This document shows positions 14,701 through 22,041 of a DNA stretch of 34,146 nucleotides, piece by piece. The DNA lies in the NCBI GenBank assembly GCA_016794525.1, contig JAEUJY010000004.1, positions 1 to 34,146 of the forward strand, given 5' to 3'. Source of the DNA: Myxococcales bacterium (GTDB lineage: Bacteria > Myxococcota_A > Polyangia > Haliangiales > Haliangiaceae). Below the pieces are notes generated by a model. The model worked only from the letters and a program-made list of their open reading frames with translations. It had not been told where the DNA came from and ran no database searches. Positions within the stretch are counted from its first letter, which is position 1; every line of letters starts with the position of its first letter. The position numbers were made by a program, and so were the translations under genes.

Positions 14701-15597
14701 CGCCGTGTGTGGCAGCGCGCGCTCGGTGATCGCGCCCATCGCCTCGCGGATCTCGCGCTCGCCGGGCAGGAACACCAGGATGTCGCCGCGCGGATCGAGC
14801 TCGGCGATCTCGTTGACGGTGTTGGCCACCGCGTCGATCAGGTCGGCCTCGTCGGGGCGCGGCGGCCGGTACAGCACGTCGACCGGGAAGGTCCGCCCCG
14901 ACACCTCGATCACCGGCGCGCCGTCGAAGAACTGCGCGAAGCGCTCGGTGGCCAGCGTCGCCGAGCTGATGATCACCCGCAGGTCGGGGCGGCGCGGCAG
15001 CACCTGCTTGATGAAGCCGAGCAGGAAGTCGATGTTGAGGCTGCGCTCGTGGGCCTCGTCGATGATCAGCGTGTCGTAGCCGCGCAGCAGCGGATCGCCG
15101 TGGAGCTCGGCGAGCAGGATGCCGTCGGTCATGAACTTGATGTAGGTCGACGGCCGCACGGTGTCCGAGAACCGGACCTGGTAGCCGACGACGTCGCCGG
15201 GCTCGGTGCCGAGCTCGGCCGCGACCCGGGCCGCGACGCTGGTGGCGGCGATGCGCCGCGGCTGGGTGCAGCCGATCCGGCCGTGGACGCCGCGGCCCAT
15301 CGCCAGGCACATCTTGGGCAGCTGCGTGGTCTTGCCCGAGCCGGTCTCGCCCGCGACGATGATCACCTGGTGCTGGTCGATCGCGTTGACCAGATCGATC
15401 AGCCGCGCGCTGATCGGCAGCTCGGGCGGGAACGCCACCCGCGGGCTCAGCGTCAGCCCGGCGCGCAAGCGCGGCCCACCTGACCCAGGCGGCTGCGCGG
15501 GCGGCTGCGCGGGCGGCTGCGCGGGCGGTGCGGCCGGCGCAGGGGGCGGGGCCGGAGGATCGGACGGCGGGGACACGGCGGCCCCGGGGAGTATCAC
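11764..15597 (-). CDS. hrpA: ATP-dependent RNA helicase HrpA (DEAH box)
   Basis: The product is about 1277 aa, close to the 1300 aa of E. coli HrpA. Motifs appear in order: GETGSGKT (83-90, Walker A), TQPRRIAA (motif Ia), DEAH (180-183), SSAT (motif III), ATNVAETSLTIPG (motif V) and QRKGRCGRT (motif VI). A long C-terminal region fits the HrpA-specific HA2/OB/DUF3418 part. HrpA unwinds RNA and is linked to mRNA processing and ribosome rescue. The start is uncertain: GTG at 15597 or 15576 fits codon bias, and the open frame further upstream does not. The N-terminal tail is Pro/Ala/Gln-rich, made by a 12-base tandem repeat. It is divergent from an exported-protein gene with an 80-base shared promoter region. 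Confidence 0.92.
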   Translation of the reverse strand: MILPGAAVSPPSDPPAPPPAPAAPPAQPPAQPPAQPPGSGGPRLRAGLTLSPRVAFPPELPISARLIDLVNAIDQHQVIIVAGETGSGKTTQLPKMCLAMGRGVHGRIGCTQPRRIAATSVAARVAAELGTEPGDVVGYQVRFSDTVRPSTYIKFMTDGILLAELHGDPLLRGYDTLIIDEAHERSLNIDFLLGFIKQVLPRRPDLRVIISSATLATERFAQFFDGAPVIEVSGRTFPVDVLYRPPRPDEADLIDAVANTVNEIAELDPRGDILVFLPGEREIREAMGAITERALPHTAILPLYARLAGAEQQRVFQTGGPRRVVLATNVAETSLTIPGIVYVVDAGVARVNRYGVRTGVTQLLVEEVSQASANQRKGRCGRTANGVCFRLYEEADFLARPAYTDPEIKRVGLAGVILRMKALDLGAVESFPFLDPPSKRAIDEGYHVLEELGAIDDHGALTPIGRQLGKLPIDPRLGRMILGGVDERALPEVLVIAAALGLQDPRERPMAAQQKADAAHAKWKDEGSDFAGYLKLWAFWQEARSRSSKNQLHRLCRDNFLSFPRMREWEDIHEQLKRTVRELGFAIDTPPASAEQIHRALLPGLLSKIGMWNQETRCYIGARQTRFLIHPSSGLARKPTPWVMAAELVETSQLFARTVAKIDPTWLERAAGPLCRKTYGHPHWELKQAQVMAREHVTLYGLPIIKDRRVPYGPIDPTAARELFIVHALVRHEYTTKGAFMAHNRAVLDEVQRIRDKARKGDVLADEYALEQFFEQRVGPGVFSGKTFEQWRKDAEAKDPDVLHLALEDVLLDEAAALSPEQFPDQLTIGGATLPLTYRFEPSEDDDGVTATVPLALLPQLDPEQLAWTIPGWHHALIEGLLENLPKAVRKTLFPLDALATALAAELKPFSGPLLPTLERAIFQRTGERVPRTAWDRRALPPYLALGFRVVDEHDRELGRGRDLAELQRSLAPRAQELWAKAPRSRHERAGLTRWDFDALPASVTLDVAGRRLTAYPALVDTETAVDLRLLETAAAAEAATRAGLRRLVLLDLRTTLTKLDAQVAGALASGPLVVAGAPATPRRQVVLRALDDAFGLTPADPLPRTRAAWEAQLDEGRRALPVALLDLSRVALAVHVEVEKVRRLQKPLLGKPGLWKAAIDDIDSQLAHLITPELVRLAPLDRLDHLLRYLRAVQIRLERLALDPQKDASKAAPVVPLWQKFRAAYAEARRRGGALDDLEEFGWLLEELRVQAFAPELRTAVPVSAPRLAELWASLA
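15489..15527. repeat. 12-bp tandem repeat in hrpA N-terminal tail
   Basis: About three copies of GGCGGCTGCGCG run in tandem and encode PPAQ units on the minus strand, just before the helicase core. The unit keeps the frame, so copy-number change would only lengthen or shorten a flexible linker. Confidence 0.7.
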
Positions 15598-15641
15598 CTC
15601 GCCGGCCGCCGCGCTAACCGCACGCGGTACCCCGACGCTAC

Positions 15642-15659
15642 CCACCGCCGCGACGGTGG
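15642..15659. promoter_or_regulatory. Inverted repeat in hrpA divergent promoter region
   Basis: CCACCG (15642-15647) and CGGTGG (15654-15659) form a 6-bp inverted repeat spaced by six bases, between the divergent starts of hrpA and the exported protein. It could be an operator or a 5' hairpin. In such GC-rich DNA it could also arise by chance. Confidence 0.25.
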
Positions 15660-15678
15660 CCGTGTGACGATCGTCGCC

Positions 15679-17286
15679 ATGACCGCATGGCGTGGGGGCC
15701 TTGTCGGCGCCCTGCTGAGTTCCATGGGCGCGCTCGCGTCGGCCGCGGCCGAGCCCATCCCCGACCTCGGGATCGACCTCTCGTCGAGCGACTGGGTGGT
15801 CGCGGACGCTAGTCGCAACCTCGTGCAGTCGCGCGGCACCGGGCTCTTGCTCGAGCTCAACCTGTTCGCCCAGGCGACCAACCAGCGCTGCCAGACCATC
15901 GCGCGGGCGGTGCGGGACAACAAGGGCACCCCGCTGCCGGCCGGGTTTGCGAAGGGCGATGTCGGGGGCAGCATCCCGGACCAGTGGATCAGCGTGTGCC
16001 GGGTCGCGGGCGCGCGCACGATCGTGCTGCGCGGCGAGCTGCGCGAGCAGCCGTGGTCGGCGTCCGAGGTCGCCGCGATCCAGGTGCTGCTCGCCGACAC
16101 CGAGCGCGCGATCGCGCGCCAACGCGCGCTGGTGCTGCCAGGCAGCGAGCTCGACCTCGGGCCACGCTTCGATCGCTGGCAGGTGTCGCCGGTGCTCTTC
16201 GTCGCCAGCGACACGGTCACCCGGGTGGCCGCCGACGGCCCCGAGCTGAGCGTGCAGCTCCGGCGCATCGACGACGCGTGCGCGGCGTACGATGAGCCCG
16301 GCGAGGACGAGGGCTCGCCGCGACCGCCGCTCATCCCCGCGGCGTACGCCGCGCTGGCGCGAGCCGGACGCGACGGCGACGCGACGACGGTCGCCACCTG
16401 CCTCGCGCACGGCGAGGGCGGCTACGAGGTGACCATCGAGCGGGCCAGCGGGGCGACCCGCGCCCAGACCGCTGCCGCCGACGCCGACGTGACGGACCTG
16501 CTCGTGGGGTTCGCAGCGGCCGTCGCGAAGAGCCCACCGATCGCGGCCGACGGCGCGGACGACGTCGACTCGACGACCAGCGCGAGCTGGAGCGAGGACG
16601 AGGACGACGCGACGCCCGCGCCCACGCCCACGCCCACGCCCACGCCTACGCCCAGGCCCACGCCCGAAGGCGACCCGCCCGCGGCCGAGGCCGCCGCCAC
16701 GCCCGTCGCGTTGCCGGGCTACGCTCCCGATCTCTCCACCTTCACGTCGAACCACGATGATGACGACGATCACCCGACCGGCTTCCTGCCGACGTCCCGG
16801 GTGCTGATGCTGCGCGGCCGGCGGCTGGCGATCGACGCCAGCGGGCCCGTGATGGCGCGCGACGCGCTGGGCGCCGAGCTGGCCTTCGCGCGGCCGCTCG
16901 CGCTGGCGTGGGACGACTTCGACTACGAGTGGAGCGCGGCGGTCGGCTACGACGCGGTGAGCGGCGTGACGTACGACGTCCGCGTCGGCGGTGGCGTGAA
17001 GATCGCCGGCGCGCTCGGGCTGCTCGCCGGCGGCGGCCTCGACGGCTGGACCGGCGACGCCGAGCTGCCGAGCCAGCCGTACCTGTACGTCGGCGCGCGG
17101 CTGCCGATCGGCCCGCTGGCGGTGCGCGCCGAGTACCTGCCGCGCAACGGCGGCGACGACGAGTCGCGGCTGCGCGCGACCTACACGCGGTACCGCGGCA
17201 CGCGCCGCAAGATCGCCGTCGAGGGCAGCGCGACGTTCATCGGCGACGCGACGATGCTGGCGCTCGGCGTCGGGCTCGGCATGTGA
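15679..17286 (+). CDS. Exported protein with Pro-Thr linker and C-terminal beta-rich domain
   Basis: The 535-aa product starts with a Sec-type signal peptide (MTAWRGGLVGALLSSMGALASAAAEP, cleavage near 23). The N-terminal domain, to about 280, is mixed; no family recognised. A linker follows with an acidic patch, a (Pro-Thr)n run at about 313-330, and a His/Asp cluster (SNHDDDDDHP). The last 170 residues are rich in alternating Gly/aromatic/hydrophobic strands (AVGYDAVSGVTYDVRVGGG, YLYVGARLPIGPLAVRAEYLP). They end with short amphipathic strands typical of an outer-membrane barrel, though the final residue is Met rather than Phe. It probably acts in the outer membrane or periplasm. GTG at 15664 is an alternative start. 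It converges on the next lipoprotein gene with a 7-base gap. Confidence 0.7.
   Translation: MTAWRGGLVGALLSSMGALASAAAEPIPDLGIDLSSSDWVVADASRNLVQSRGTGLLLELNLFAQATNQRCQTIARAVRDNKGTPLPAGFAKGDVGGSIPDQWISVCRVAGARTIVLRGELREQPWSASEVAAIQVLLADTERAIARQRALVLPGSELDLGPRFDRWQVSPVLFVASDTVTRVAADGPELSVQLRRIDDACAAYDEPGEDEGSPRPPLIPAAYAALARAGRDGDATTVATCLAHGEGGYEVTIERASGATRAQTAAADADVTDLLVGFAAAVAKSPPIAADGADDVDSTTSASWSEDEDDATPAPTPTPTPTPTPRPTPEGDPPAAEAAATPVALPGYAPDLSTFTSNHDDDDDHPTGFLPTSRVLMLRGRRLAIDASGPVMARDALGAELAFARPLALAWDDFDYEWSAAVGYDAVSGVTYDVRVGGGVKIAGALGLLAGGGLDGWTGDAELPSQPYLYVGARLPIGPLAVRAEYLPRNGGDDESRLRATYTRYRGTRRKIAVEGSATFIGDATMLALGVGLGM
16621..16664. repeat. Hexamer tandem repeat (CCCACG)n
   Basis: Roughly seven CCCACG units, two of them with one-base changes, encode the Pro-Thr linker of the exported protein. 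The period of six keeps the frame under slippage. Confidence 0.8.
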
Positions 17287-17293
17287 CAGCCGG

Positions 17294-18136
17294 TCAGCGC
17301 GTGAAGTAGATCGGTCGCTGGCTGCCGACCACGAACTCGATGACGCCGGCGGGCGCGAGCACGCTCTTGCGCGTGAACCGCGTGATCGTGGACGTGTGCG
17401 ACTCGAGGCCGCTCGACGCGCGGGGCAGCGCGGTCACCAGCGCGGCGGGGATGGTCAGCGCGCCGTCGTCGGCGGTCTCGCAGAGGAGCAGCGCCTCCCA
17501 GGGCGCGCCGTGCCAGCCGACCAGCAGCGCGAGCTGGACGCGGCCGCTGCCGGCGGCGGTCCAGGTGACCTCGGCGGGCTGGCCGTCGGTCAGGGCGAGC
17601 GTCTGGGTCGCGCCGGCGAGGTCGGCGACGCCGGTCAGCGCCACGTCGAAGCCGCCGATGGCGGCGCCGGGCGCGGTGATCGCGATCGGATCGCCGGCGT
17701 CGAACAGGTCGGCGCTGCCCGGCGCCGGCGTCGGCTCGTAGCCGAAGCCGCCGCGCACGAACGCCAGCGGCTGCTTGAGGCCGGTGACGGTGATCGTGCC
17801 GACGTCGACCGACTGCGGCCACGGTCGGCACACGCCGGCCTCGCACACGCCGTCGCACGCCGGCTGGCACAGCGACGGCGCCGGGCGGCGGTACACCGCG
17901 CACTCGCCGTCGACGGCGATCGCGCTCGGGATCGGCCGCTCGGGGCCGTCGGCGACCGCGGCGAACACCGCCAGGAACGCGCCGCCCTCGATCACGTTGA
18001 CGTAGCCGACGCGGTCGACGTGGTAGTCGTCGGTGCCGGCATCGAGCGTGGGGCCGGCGTCGGGGGCGGCGGGGTCGGCGCCGCCGCAGGCTGCGAGCAG
18101 CGCGGCGGTCGCGGCGACGATCAGCAGGCGGCGCAT
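17294..18136 (-). CDS. Uncharacterised lipoprotein
   Basis: The 280-aa product has a lipoprotein signal peptide, MRRLLIVAATAALLAACGG, with the lipobox Cys at 17, followed by a Pro/Ala/Asp-rich linker. A short Cys cluster follows at about 80-105 (CQPACDGVCEAGVC), resembling the small disulfide motifs common in myxobacterial secreted proteins. The rest reads as beta-rich, with no recognised domain. In-frame ATGs at about 18166 and 18205 would only lengthen the positively charged N-region; the 18136 start gives a standard signal peptide. It is divergent from another lipoprotein gene. Function unknown; cell-surface location is inferred from the lipobox. Confidence 0.7.
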   Translation of the reverse strand: MRRLLIVAATAALLAACGGADPAAPDAGPTLDAGTDDYHVDRVGYVNVIEGGAFLAVFAAVADGPERPIPSAIAVDGECAVYRRPAPSLCQPACDGVCEAGVCRPWPQSVDVGTITVTGLKQPLAFVRGGFGYEPTPAPGSADLFDAGDPIAITAPGAAIGGFDVALTGVADLAGATQTLALTDGQPAEVTWTAAGSGRVQLALLVGWHGAPWEALLLCETADDGALTIPAALVTALPRASSGLESHTSTITRFTRKSVLAPAGVIEFVVGSQRPIYFTR

Positions 18137-18215
18137 CGACGGCCGACGAAGCACGGCGCGTGCCATGGCGCCGGGGCGGCGAGCCTTGCGCGCGGCGCTG
18201 CGCATCTCAGAATTC

Positions 18216-18230
18216 CGTCGATCGTCGACG
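18216..18230. promoter_or_regulatory. Inverted repeat between divergent lipoprotein genes
   Basis: CGTCGA and TCGACG separated by TCG make a perfect 15-bp inverted repeat in the 173-base gap between two divergent lipoprotein genes. It is placed where an operator acting on both could sit. No clear -10/-35 pair was seen. Confidence 0.25.
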
Positions 18231-18309
18231 CGCGCGGCTCGAGAATGCGGCGCGGCGCGCGCGATCTCGTGCGCTTGCGCGTGGCGCAGGGCTTGCTGTG
18301 GGCGCGGGC

Positions 18310-19767
18310 ATGACTCGACGGCTGTTCGCGCTGCTGGTGGTGACGCTCGCCGCGTGCGGCGGCTCGGACGCGACCCCGGCGCCGGACGCCGCGACTGGGC
18401 TGTGCGCCGGCCGCCCGTGCCTGACGGCGATCGACGACGCCGCCGACTGGGCCGCGGTGAGCGCCGCCCACGCCGGCGATGGGCGCTGCGACTTCCTCGA
18501 GGACGCCAAGTTCATCGCCCCGGCCAGCGCCGCCGCCGAGCTGCAGGAGGTGGTGTTCCAGGACGTGAAGGCCCACCGCCTGCACCTCGACTTCATGACC
18601 GCGGTGCTGCCCGAGTTCTTCGGCGGCCTGACCCCGCAGCAGTACCAGCAGGTCGTGCTGCGCCGCGCCGGGCGGCAGTACTGGGCCGGCGCGCTGTTCC
18701 GGCTGGTCGACGAGCGCGGCGCGACCACCGGCTACGGCTTCGACGTCGCGGTCGATCCGGCGTGGGACGAGCAGCTCACCGAGGCCGAGGTCGCCAGCGT
18801 GCGGGCGCTCTTGGTCGCGCGCTTCCACCTGCCGCTGATCTACGCGCCGACGTCCGACGACGCGATCTATCAGGCGCGGATGTTCACCGGCCTGGTCGCG
18901 CACTTCCCGCGAGCCTGTCAGTTCGTACCGTGCGCGACCGCCGGCATGGACTGCGTCCAGGTGCCGACCGCGACCACCGTGTGCGGCCACTTCCTGGAGG
19001 GGCGCAGCGCTGCCGTCGAGCTCGACCGCAAGGCGCGGGTCGCGGTCGCCGCGCGCACGATCGATCTGCCGCGCGCTGCTGGCACCTACACGGTGCCGGC
19101 GCTGTTCGGCGCCGGCGAGCTGGGGCCCGCGCGCGCGGCGATCGCGCCGGCGGCGGCGACCGCGACCTACGAGGTCGTCGTCCAGCCGTCGTTCGTCCAG
19201 CACATCTACACCCAGCGCTACACGTCCCCGACCGGGCCGATCGAGCTGCGGTGGGAGGTGCCGCTGCCGCAAGACGGCGGCGGCTTCCGCTTCGCCGAGC
19301 CGTACCTCGGCAACTACTTCGGCGCGATGCTGGGCGACCCCGCGGCGACCTCCCAGGACGCGCTCACGTCGCTCGGCTCGTGCACCGCCGAATCGCTCGA
19401 GCGCTGGCGCGTGCGCGGCGCGCTGGCCGACGGTGGGAGCTTCCAGATCGACTACCGCTACCAGCCGCCGTTCGCCGGCTCGGGGCCGCTGTTCCCGACG
19501 CACGGCGAGGTCACCCTCGACGGCCAGACCGCGGTGGTCGACGACTACTTCCGGCTGGTCTACGCCGGCGAGCATCACAACTGGAACAACCAGTACTGGG
19601 TGCTGTTCGCCGCGCCGATCACCTACCGCGGCCACGCGGTCCACGGGCTGTGGCTCGACGAGGCCGCGTTCACCTCCGAGCTCGACGGCGCGTACACGCT
19701 CGACGCCGCCCGCCAGCCGATCGATACGCTCGCGGTCACCAGCTACGTCGTCGAGCGCGCGCCGTAG
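18310..19767 (+). CDS. Uncharacterised large lipoprotein
   Basis: The 485-aa product begins MTRRLFALLVVTLAACGGS with the lipobox Cys at 16, then a short Ala/Pro/Asp linker. The mature part contains aromatic-rich segments (AGEHHNWNNQYWVLF, YLGNYFGAMLGDP, GSFQIDYRYQPPF) and a few Cys residues (CQFVPCATAGMDC). No family was recognised. The ATG at 18310 is chosen because the lipoprotein signal begins exactly there and the frame upstream is an Arg-rich shadow. Its own promoter probably lies in the divergent gap upstream. The gene is followed by a hairpin at 19770-19786 and then another lipoprotein gene on the same strand. A surface or periplasmic role is inferred; no catalytic motif is visible. 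Confidence 0.75.
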   Translation: MTRRLFALLVVTLAACGGSDATPAPDAATGLCAGRPCLTAIDDAADWAAVSAAHAGDGRCDFLEDAKFIAPASAAAELQEVVFQDVKAHRLHLDFMTAVLPEFFGGLTPQQYQQVVLRRAGRQYWAGALFRLVDERGATTGYGFDVAVDPAWDEQLTEAEVASVRALLVARFHLPLIYAPTSDDAIYQARMFTGLVAHFPRACQFVPCATAGMDCVQVPTATTVCGHFLEGRSAAVELDRKARVAVAARTIDLPRAAGTYTVPALFGAGELGPARAAIAPAAATATYEVVVQPSFVQHIYTQRYTSPTGPIELRWEVPLPQDGGGFRFAEPYLGNYFGAMLGDPAATSQDALTSLGSCTAESLERWRVRGALADGGSFQIDYRYQPPFAGSGPLFPTHGEVTLDGQTAVVDDYFRLVYAGEHHNWNNQYWVLFAAPITYRGHAVHGLWLDEAAFTSELDGAYTLDAARQPIDTLAVTSYVVERAP

Positions 19768-19769
19768 CG

Positions 19770-19786
19770 GCCCCACGCGACGGGGC
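19770..19786. terminator. Short GC hairpin after lipoprotein gene
   Basis: GCCCC (19770-19774) and GGGGC (19782-19786) form a 5-bp stem with a 7-base loop, three bases after the lipoprotein stop codon. It is a weak terminator candidate with no T-tract. The remaining 66 bases to the next gene include an A-rich stretch (AAGACGAAGTAAGAAT) that could hold its promoter. Confidence 0.3.
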
Positions 19787-19852
19787 GCCAAAGACGAAGT
19801 AAGAATGGGGCCGGCGTGGACGGCTAGGGTGCGCGGCGAAAGGTCGTGACCC

Positions 19853-21382
19853 ATGCGCGAGGCCGCACCCCGACGTGTCACCGCGAACCTGCCCGCCATC
19901 GTCGCCGCGGCGCTGCTGACCCTGGGCGCCTGCGGCCCGCAGCCGCCGCCGACCGTCGAGGACGGCCGCGCCGACGCCGTCAACACCAGCCCGCTCGACG
20001 GCGCTGACGGCACCGACGGTGCGCCACGCGACGGCGCAGCATCGGACGGCGCGCTGGTCGACGCGCGCGGGCCGACATCCGACGCGTCGACCGCCGAGTG
20101 CGTCGCCGATGGCGACTGCGGCGCGGGGCGCGGGTGCCTGGCCGGCATCTGCCGCGATCGTTGCACGCTCGGCATCTGGTGCGGGACCTCGACCACTGGC
20201 GAGCACTGCGAGGCAGGGCTGTGCGTCGAGTGCCAGGCGCAGGACGACTGCGCTGGCACGCGCTACGAATGCAGCCCGACGGCGCGGGTGTGCGAGGAGA
20301 CGACCTTCGACCCGACCCTCACCAAGATCGGCGTCTTCTATCACACGTGGCATTGCCCGGCCGCCGACCAGATCCACGACCTCACCCAGATCCTCGCCGG
20401 CAACGCGCCGTACGGTCCCTACAACGCGTCGCACTGGTGGGGCCGCCCGGCCGAGGGCTACTACTGCCTGAGCCGCAACGACGCGCTGCTCGCCCGGCAC
20501 GCCACGCAGCTGCGCGACATGGGCGTCGACTTCGTCTTCGTCGACGTGACCAACCACGCCTACAACAGCAACGCGCTCAACGATCGACCGGTCGAGATGA
20601 TCATCCAGCCGTTCACGCGGATGGTCGCGGTGTGGAGCGGCATCCCGGGCGCGCCGCGGATCGTGCCGTGGGTGCCGGTGGTGCGCGCCGACGCCACGCA
20701 CCCGCGCGACAAGCACATGGTCTACACGCTGCTCGATCTGCTGAACGCGCACCCGGGCCTGCAGTGGGTCTACGAGGGCAAGCCGCTGATCCTGGTGACC
20801 GAGAACGACAGCTACCCGGTCGACGTCGCGCGCTGGAACGAGCTGTCGGCGAACTACACGCTGCGCAAGATGTGGGCGAACGCGCCGAGCGATGCGACCA
20901 AGTGGAGCTACATGGAGCGCTGCCAGGAGTCGCCGCTGAACGCCGCCGCCTGTCGCCAGCGCCTGGCCTACAAGGCCGGCGCGATCGAGCAGCTGCCGAT
21001 CGCGACCGCGTACCAGGCCGACTACATGAGCCACCCGGCGTCGGCGACGCCCAAGCACCAGGGCAAGACGTTCCGCAAGCAGTTCGAGACGCTGTTCGAC
21101 AACCCGACGGCGCGCATCGCGACGATCACCGGCTGGAACGAGTGGAACGTCGGGCGCCTACAGTGCGACCACGCGCCGCTGTGCGTGTGCTCGCACCCCG
21201 AGGACGTCAACGGCTGCTTCCTCGACCAGTACGACATCGAATACAACCGCGACCTCGAGCCGGCGGCCAACGCGATGGGCGACTACTACTACCGGCTGGC
21301 CAAGGGCTGCATCGCGCTGTTCCGGAGCGGCGCGCGCTGCGACGCCGCCCACGCCAACGACATCTGCTGCAAGAACTACTGA
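19853..21382 (+). CDS. Cys-rich lipoprotein with GH99/WbsX-like glycosidase domain
   Basis: The 509-aa product has a lipoprotein signal (lipobox LGAC, Cys27) and a Gly/Asp/Ala linker. A Cys-rich segment follows at about 83-147 with repeated C-x-x-x-D-C and C-x-x-x-x-C spacing, as in myxobacterial secreted proteins. From residue 157 comes a likely TIM barrel: KIGVFYHTWHCP, HWWGRPAEGYYCLS, DMGVDFVFVDVTNHA and TGWNEWNVGR. The FYxxW opening and the late WNEW motif resemble GH99-like and WbsX-type proteins, which act on mannan-like or polysaccharide substrates. Enzyme class and substrate are inferred. It is expected to be surface-anchored. It converges on an NTF2-like gene, and both stop codons lie in one inverted repeat. 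Confidence 0.65.
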   Translation: MREAAPRRVTANLPAIVAAALLTLGACGPQPPPTVEDGRADAVNTSPLDGADGTDGAPRDGAASDGALVDARGPTSDASTAECVADGDCGAGRGCLAGICRDRCTLGIWCGTSTTGEHCEAGLCVECQAQDDCAGTRYECSPTARVCEETTFDPTLTKIGVFYHTWHCPAADQIHDLTQILAGNAPYGPYNASHWWGRPAEGYYCLSRNDALLARHATQLRDMGVDFVFVDVTNHAYNSNALNDRPVEMIIQPFTRMVAVWSGIPGAPRIVPWVPVVRADATHPRDKHMVYTLLDLLNAHPGLQWVYEGKPLILVTENDSYPVDVARWNELSANYTLRKMWANAPSDATKWSYMERCQESPLNAAACRQRLAYKAGAIEQLPIATAYQADYMSHPASATPKHQGKTFRKQFETLFDNPTARIATITGWNEWNVGRLQCDHAPLCVCSHPEDVNGCFLDQYDIEYNRDLEPAANAMGDYYYRLAKGCIALFRSGARCDAAHANDICCKNY

Positions 21383-21404
21383 GCGCGCGCCGGCGCGCCG
21401 CTCA
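21380..21404. terminator. 25-nt inverted repeat spanning both stop codons of convergent genes
   Basis: TGAGCG (21380-21385) pairs with CGCTCA (21399-21404), and the inside is a 12-base perfect palindrome CGCGCCGGCGCG plus one bulged C. The plus gene's TGA and the minus gene's TGA form the outer ends of the stem. It should form a strong RNA hairpin in both directions, so a shared bidirectional terminator is likely, although no T-run follows. Confidence 0.55.
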
Positions 21405-21740
21405 CGTCGCGGCGAACGACCAGGTGCGCGCGATCTGGTCGCCGACGATCTGGTAGACCACGACGACCTCGAACGGCGCCGGGCGCACGCCGTGGATGCG
21501 CTCGTGGTCGATCACCGTCGCGCCCAGCACGCTGCGGTGGAGCAGGTCGGCGTGGAGGCCGGCGTGGACGAAGCGCTCGCGGGCGTAGAAGTCGCGCAGC
21601 GCGGCGCGGCCGACCAGCGCCGGCGCCGCGGCCGGCGGGCGGTACAGCTCGACGTCGTCGGCGTACTGCGCGACGAACGCATCGAGATCGCGGGCGTTGT
21701 AGGCGTCGAGCTGGCGCTGCACCACGGCTTCGGCGGACAT
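21402..21740 (-). CDS. NTF2-like / SnoaL-like domain protein
   Basis: The 112-aa product matches the small NTF2-like cone fold used by SnoaL-type cyclases, ketosteroid isomerases and many proteins of unknown role. The pattern is an N-terminal helix with VVQRQLDAYNARDLDAFVAQYADDVELYRP, the short helix GRAALRDFYARE, then the strands VIDHERIHG, EVVVVYQIVGDQIARTWSF. The length is typical for a single domain. The ATG at 21740 gives the conserved N-terminus. It lies 29 bases downstream of the zinc-ribbon membrane protein gene on the same strand and may be the last gene of the macro-domain group. Ligand unknown. Confidence 0.8.
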   Translation of the reverse strand: MSAEAVVQRQLDAYNARDLDAFVAQYADDVELYRPPAAAPALVGRAALRDFYARERFVHAGLHADLLHRSVLGATVIDHERIHGVRPAPFEVVVVYQIVGDQIARTWSFAAT

Positions 21741-21769
21741 CGAGGCAGCGTACCGCGAGGCGGTGCTGA

Positions 21770-22030
21770 TCAGCGCAGCGCCGCCAGGCCGAGCCCGACC
21801 GCGACGACGCCGGCGGTGATCGCCAGGAGCCACAGCGTCAGGTGCAGCCACGGCCGCCGCAAGCTGCTGCCGGCACGCGCGCAGGTCAGGCACAGCGCGA
21901 AGGTGGCGGCGCCGCCGCTGGTCAGCTCGCAGCAGTCGGCGCACACCGAGCGGCGGCAGCGCGCGCACGGCCCCGACGCGGGTCGGCCGCACAGCGCGCA
22001 GCGGGTGACCGGCCCGCCGCCGTCGGTCAT
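21770..22030 (-). CDS. Zinc-ribbon/B-box-like small membrane protein
   Basis: The 86-aa product has an N-terminal Cys-rich domain with pairs CALC (11-14), CARC (22-25), CADC (30-33) and CLTC (47-50), spacing that would bind two zinc ions. One C-terminal membrane helix follows at about 60-83 (LTLWLLAITAGVVAVGLGLAAL). The layout resembles B-box-type zinc-finger membrane proteins of bacteria. The ATG at 22030 follows the macro-domain stop by 11 bases; a GTG at 22045 overlapping that stop (GTGA) is an equally plausible start. The close spacing suggests co-translation with the macro-domain protein. Function unknown. Confidence 0.65.
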   Translation of the reverse strand: MTDGGGPVTRCALCGRPASGPCARCRRSVCADCCELTSGGAATFALCLTCARAGSSLRRPWLHLTLWLLAITAGVVAVGLGLAALR

Positions 22031-22041
22031 CAGCCCGCCGG

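Noticed and set aside
11842-15483. Very long plus-strand open frame (over 1200 codons) opposite hrpA
   Set aside because: Its translation is Arg/Gly/Gln/Ala-rich with no domain, and hrpA on the other strand has every helicase motif. Long antisense frames are expected in DNA this GC-rich.
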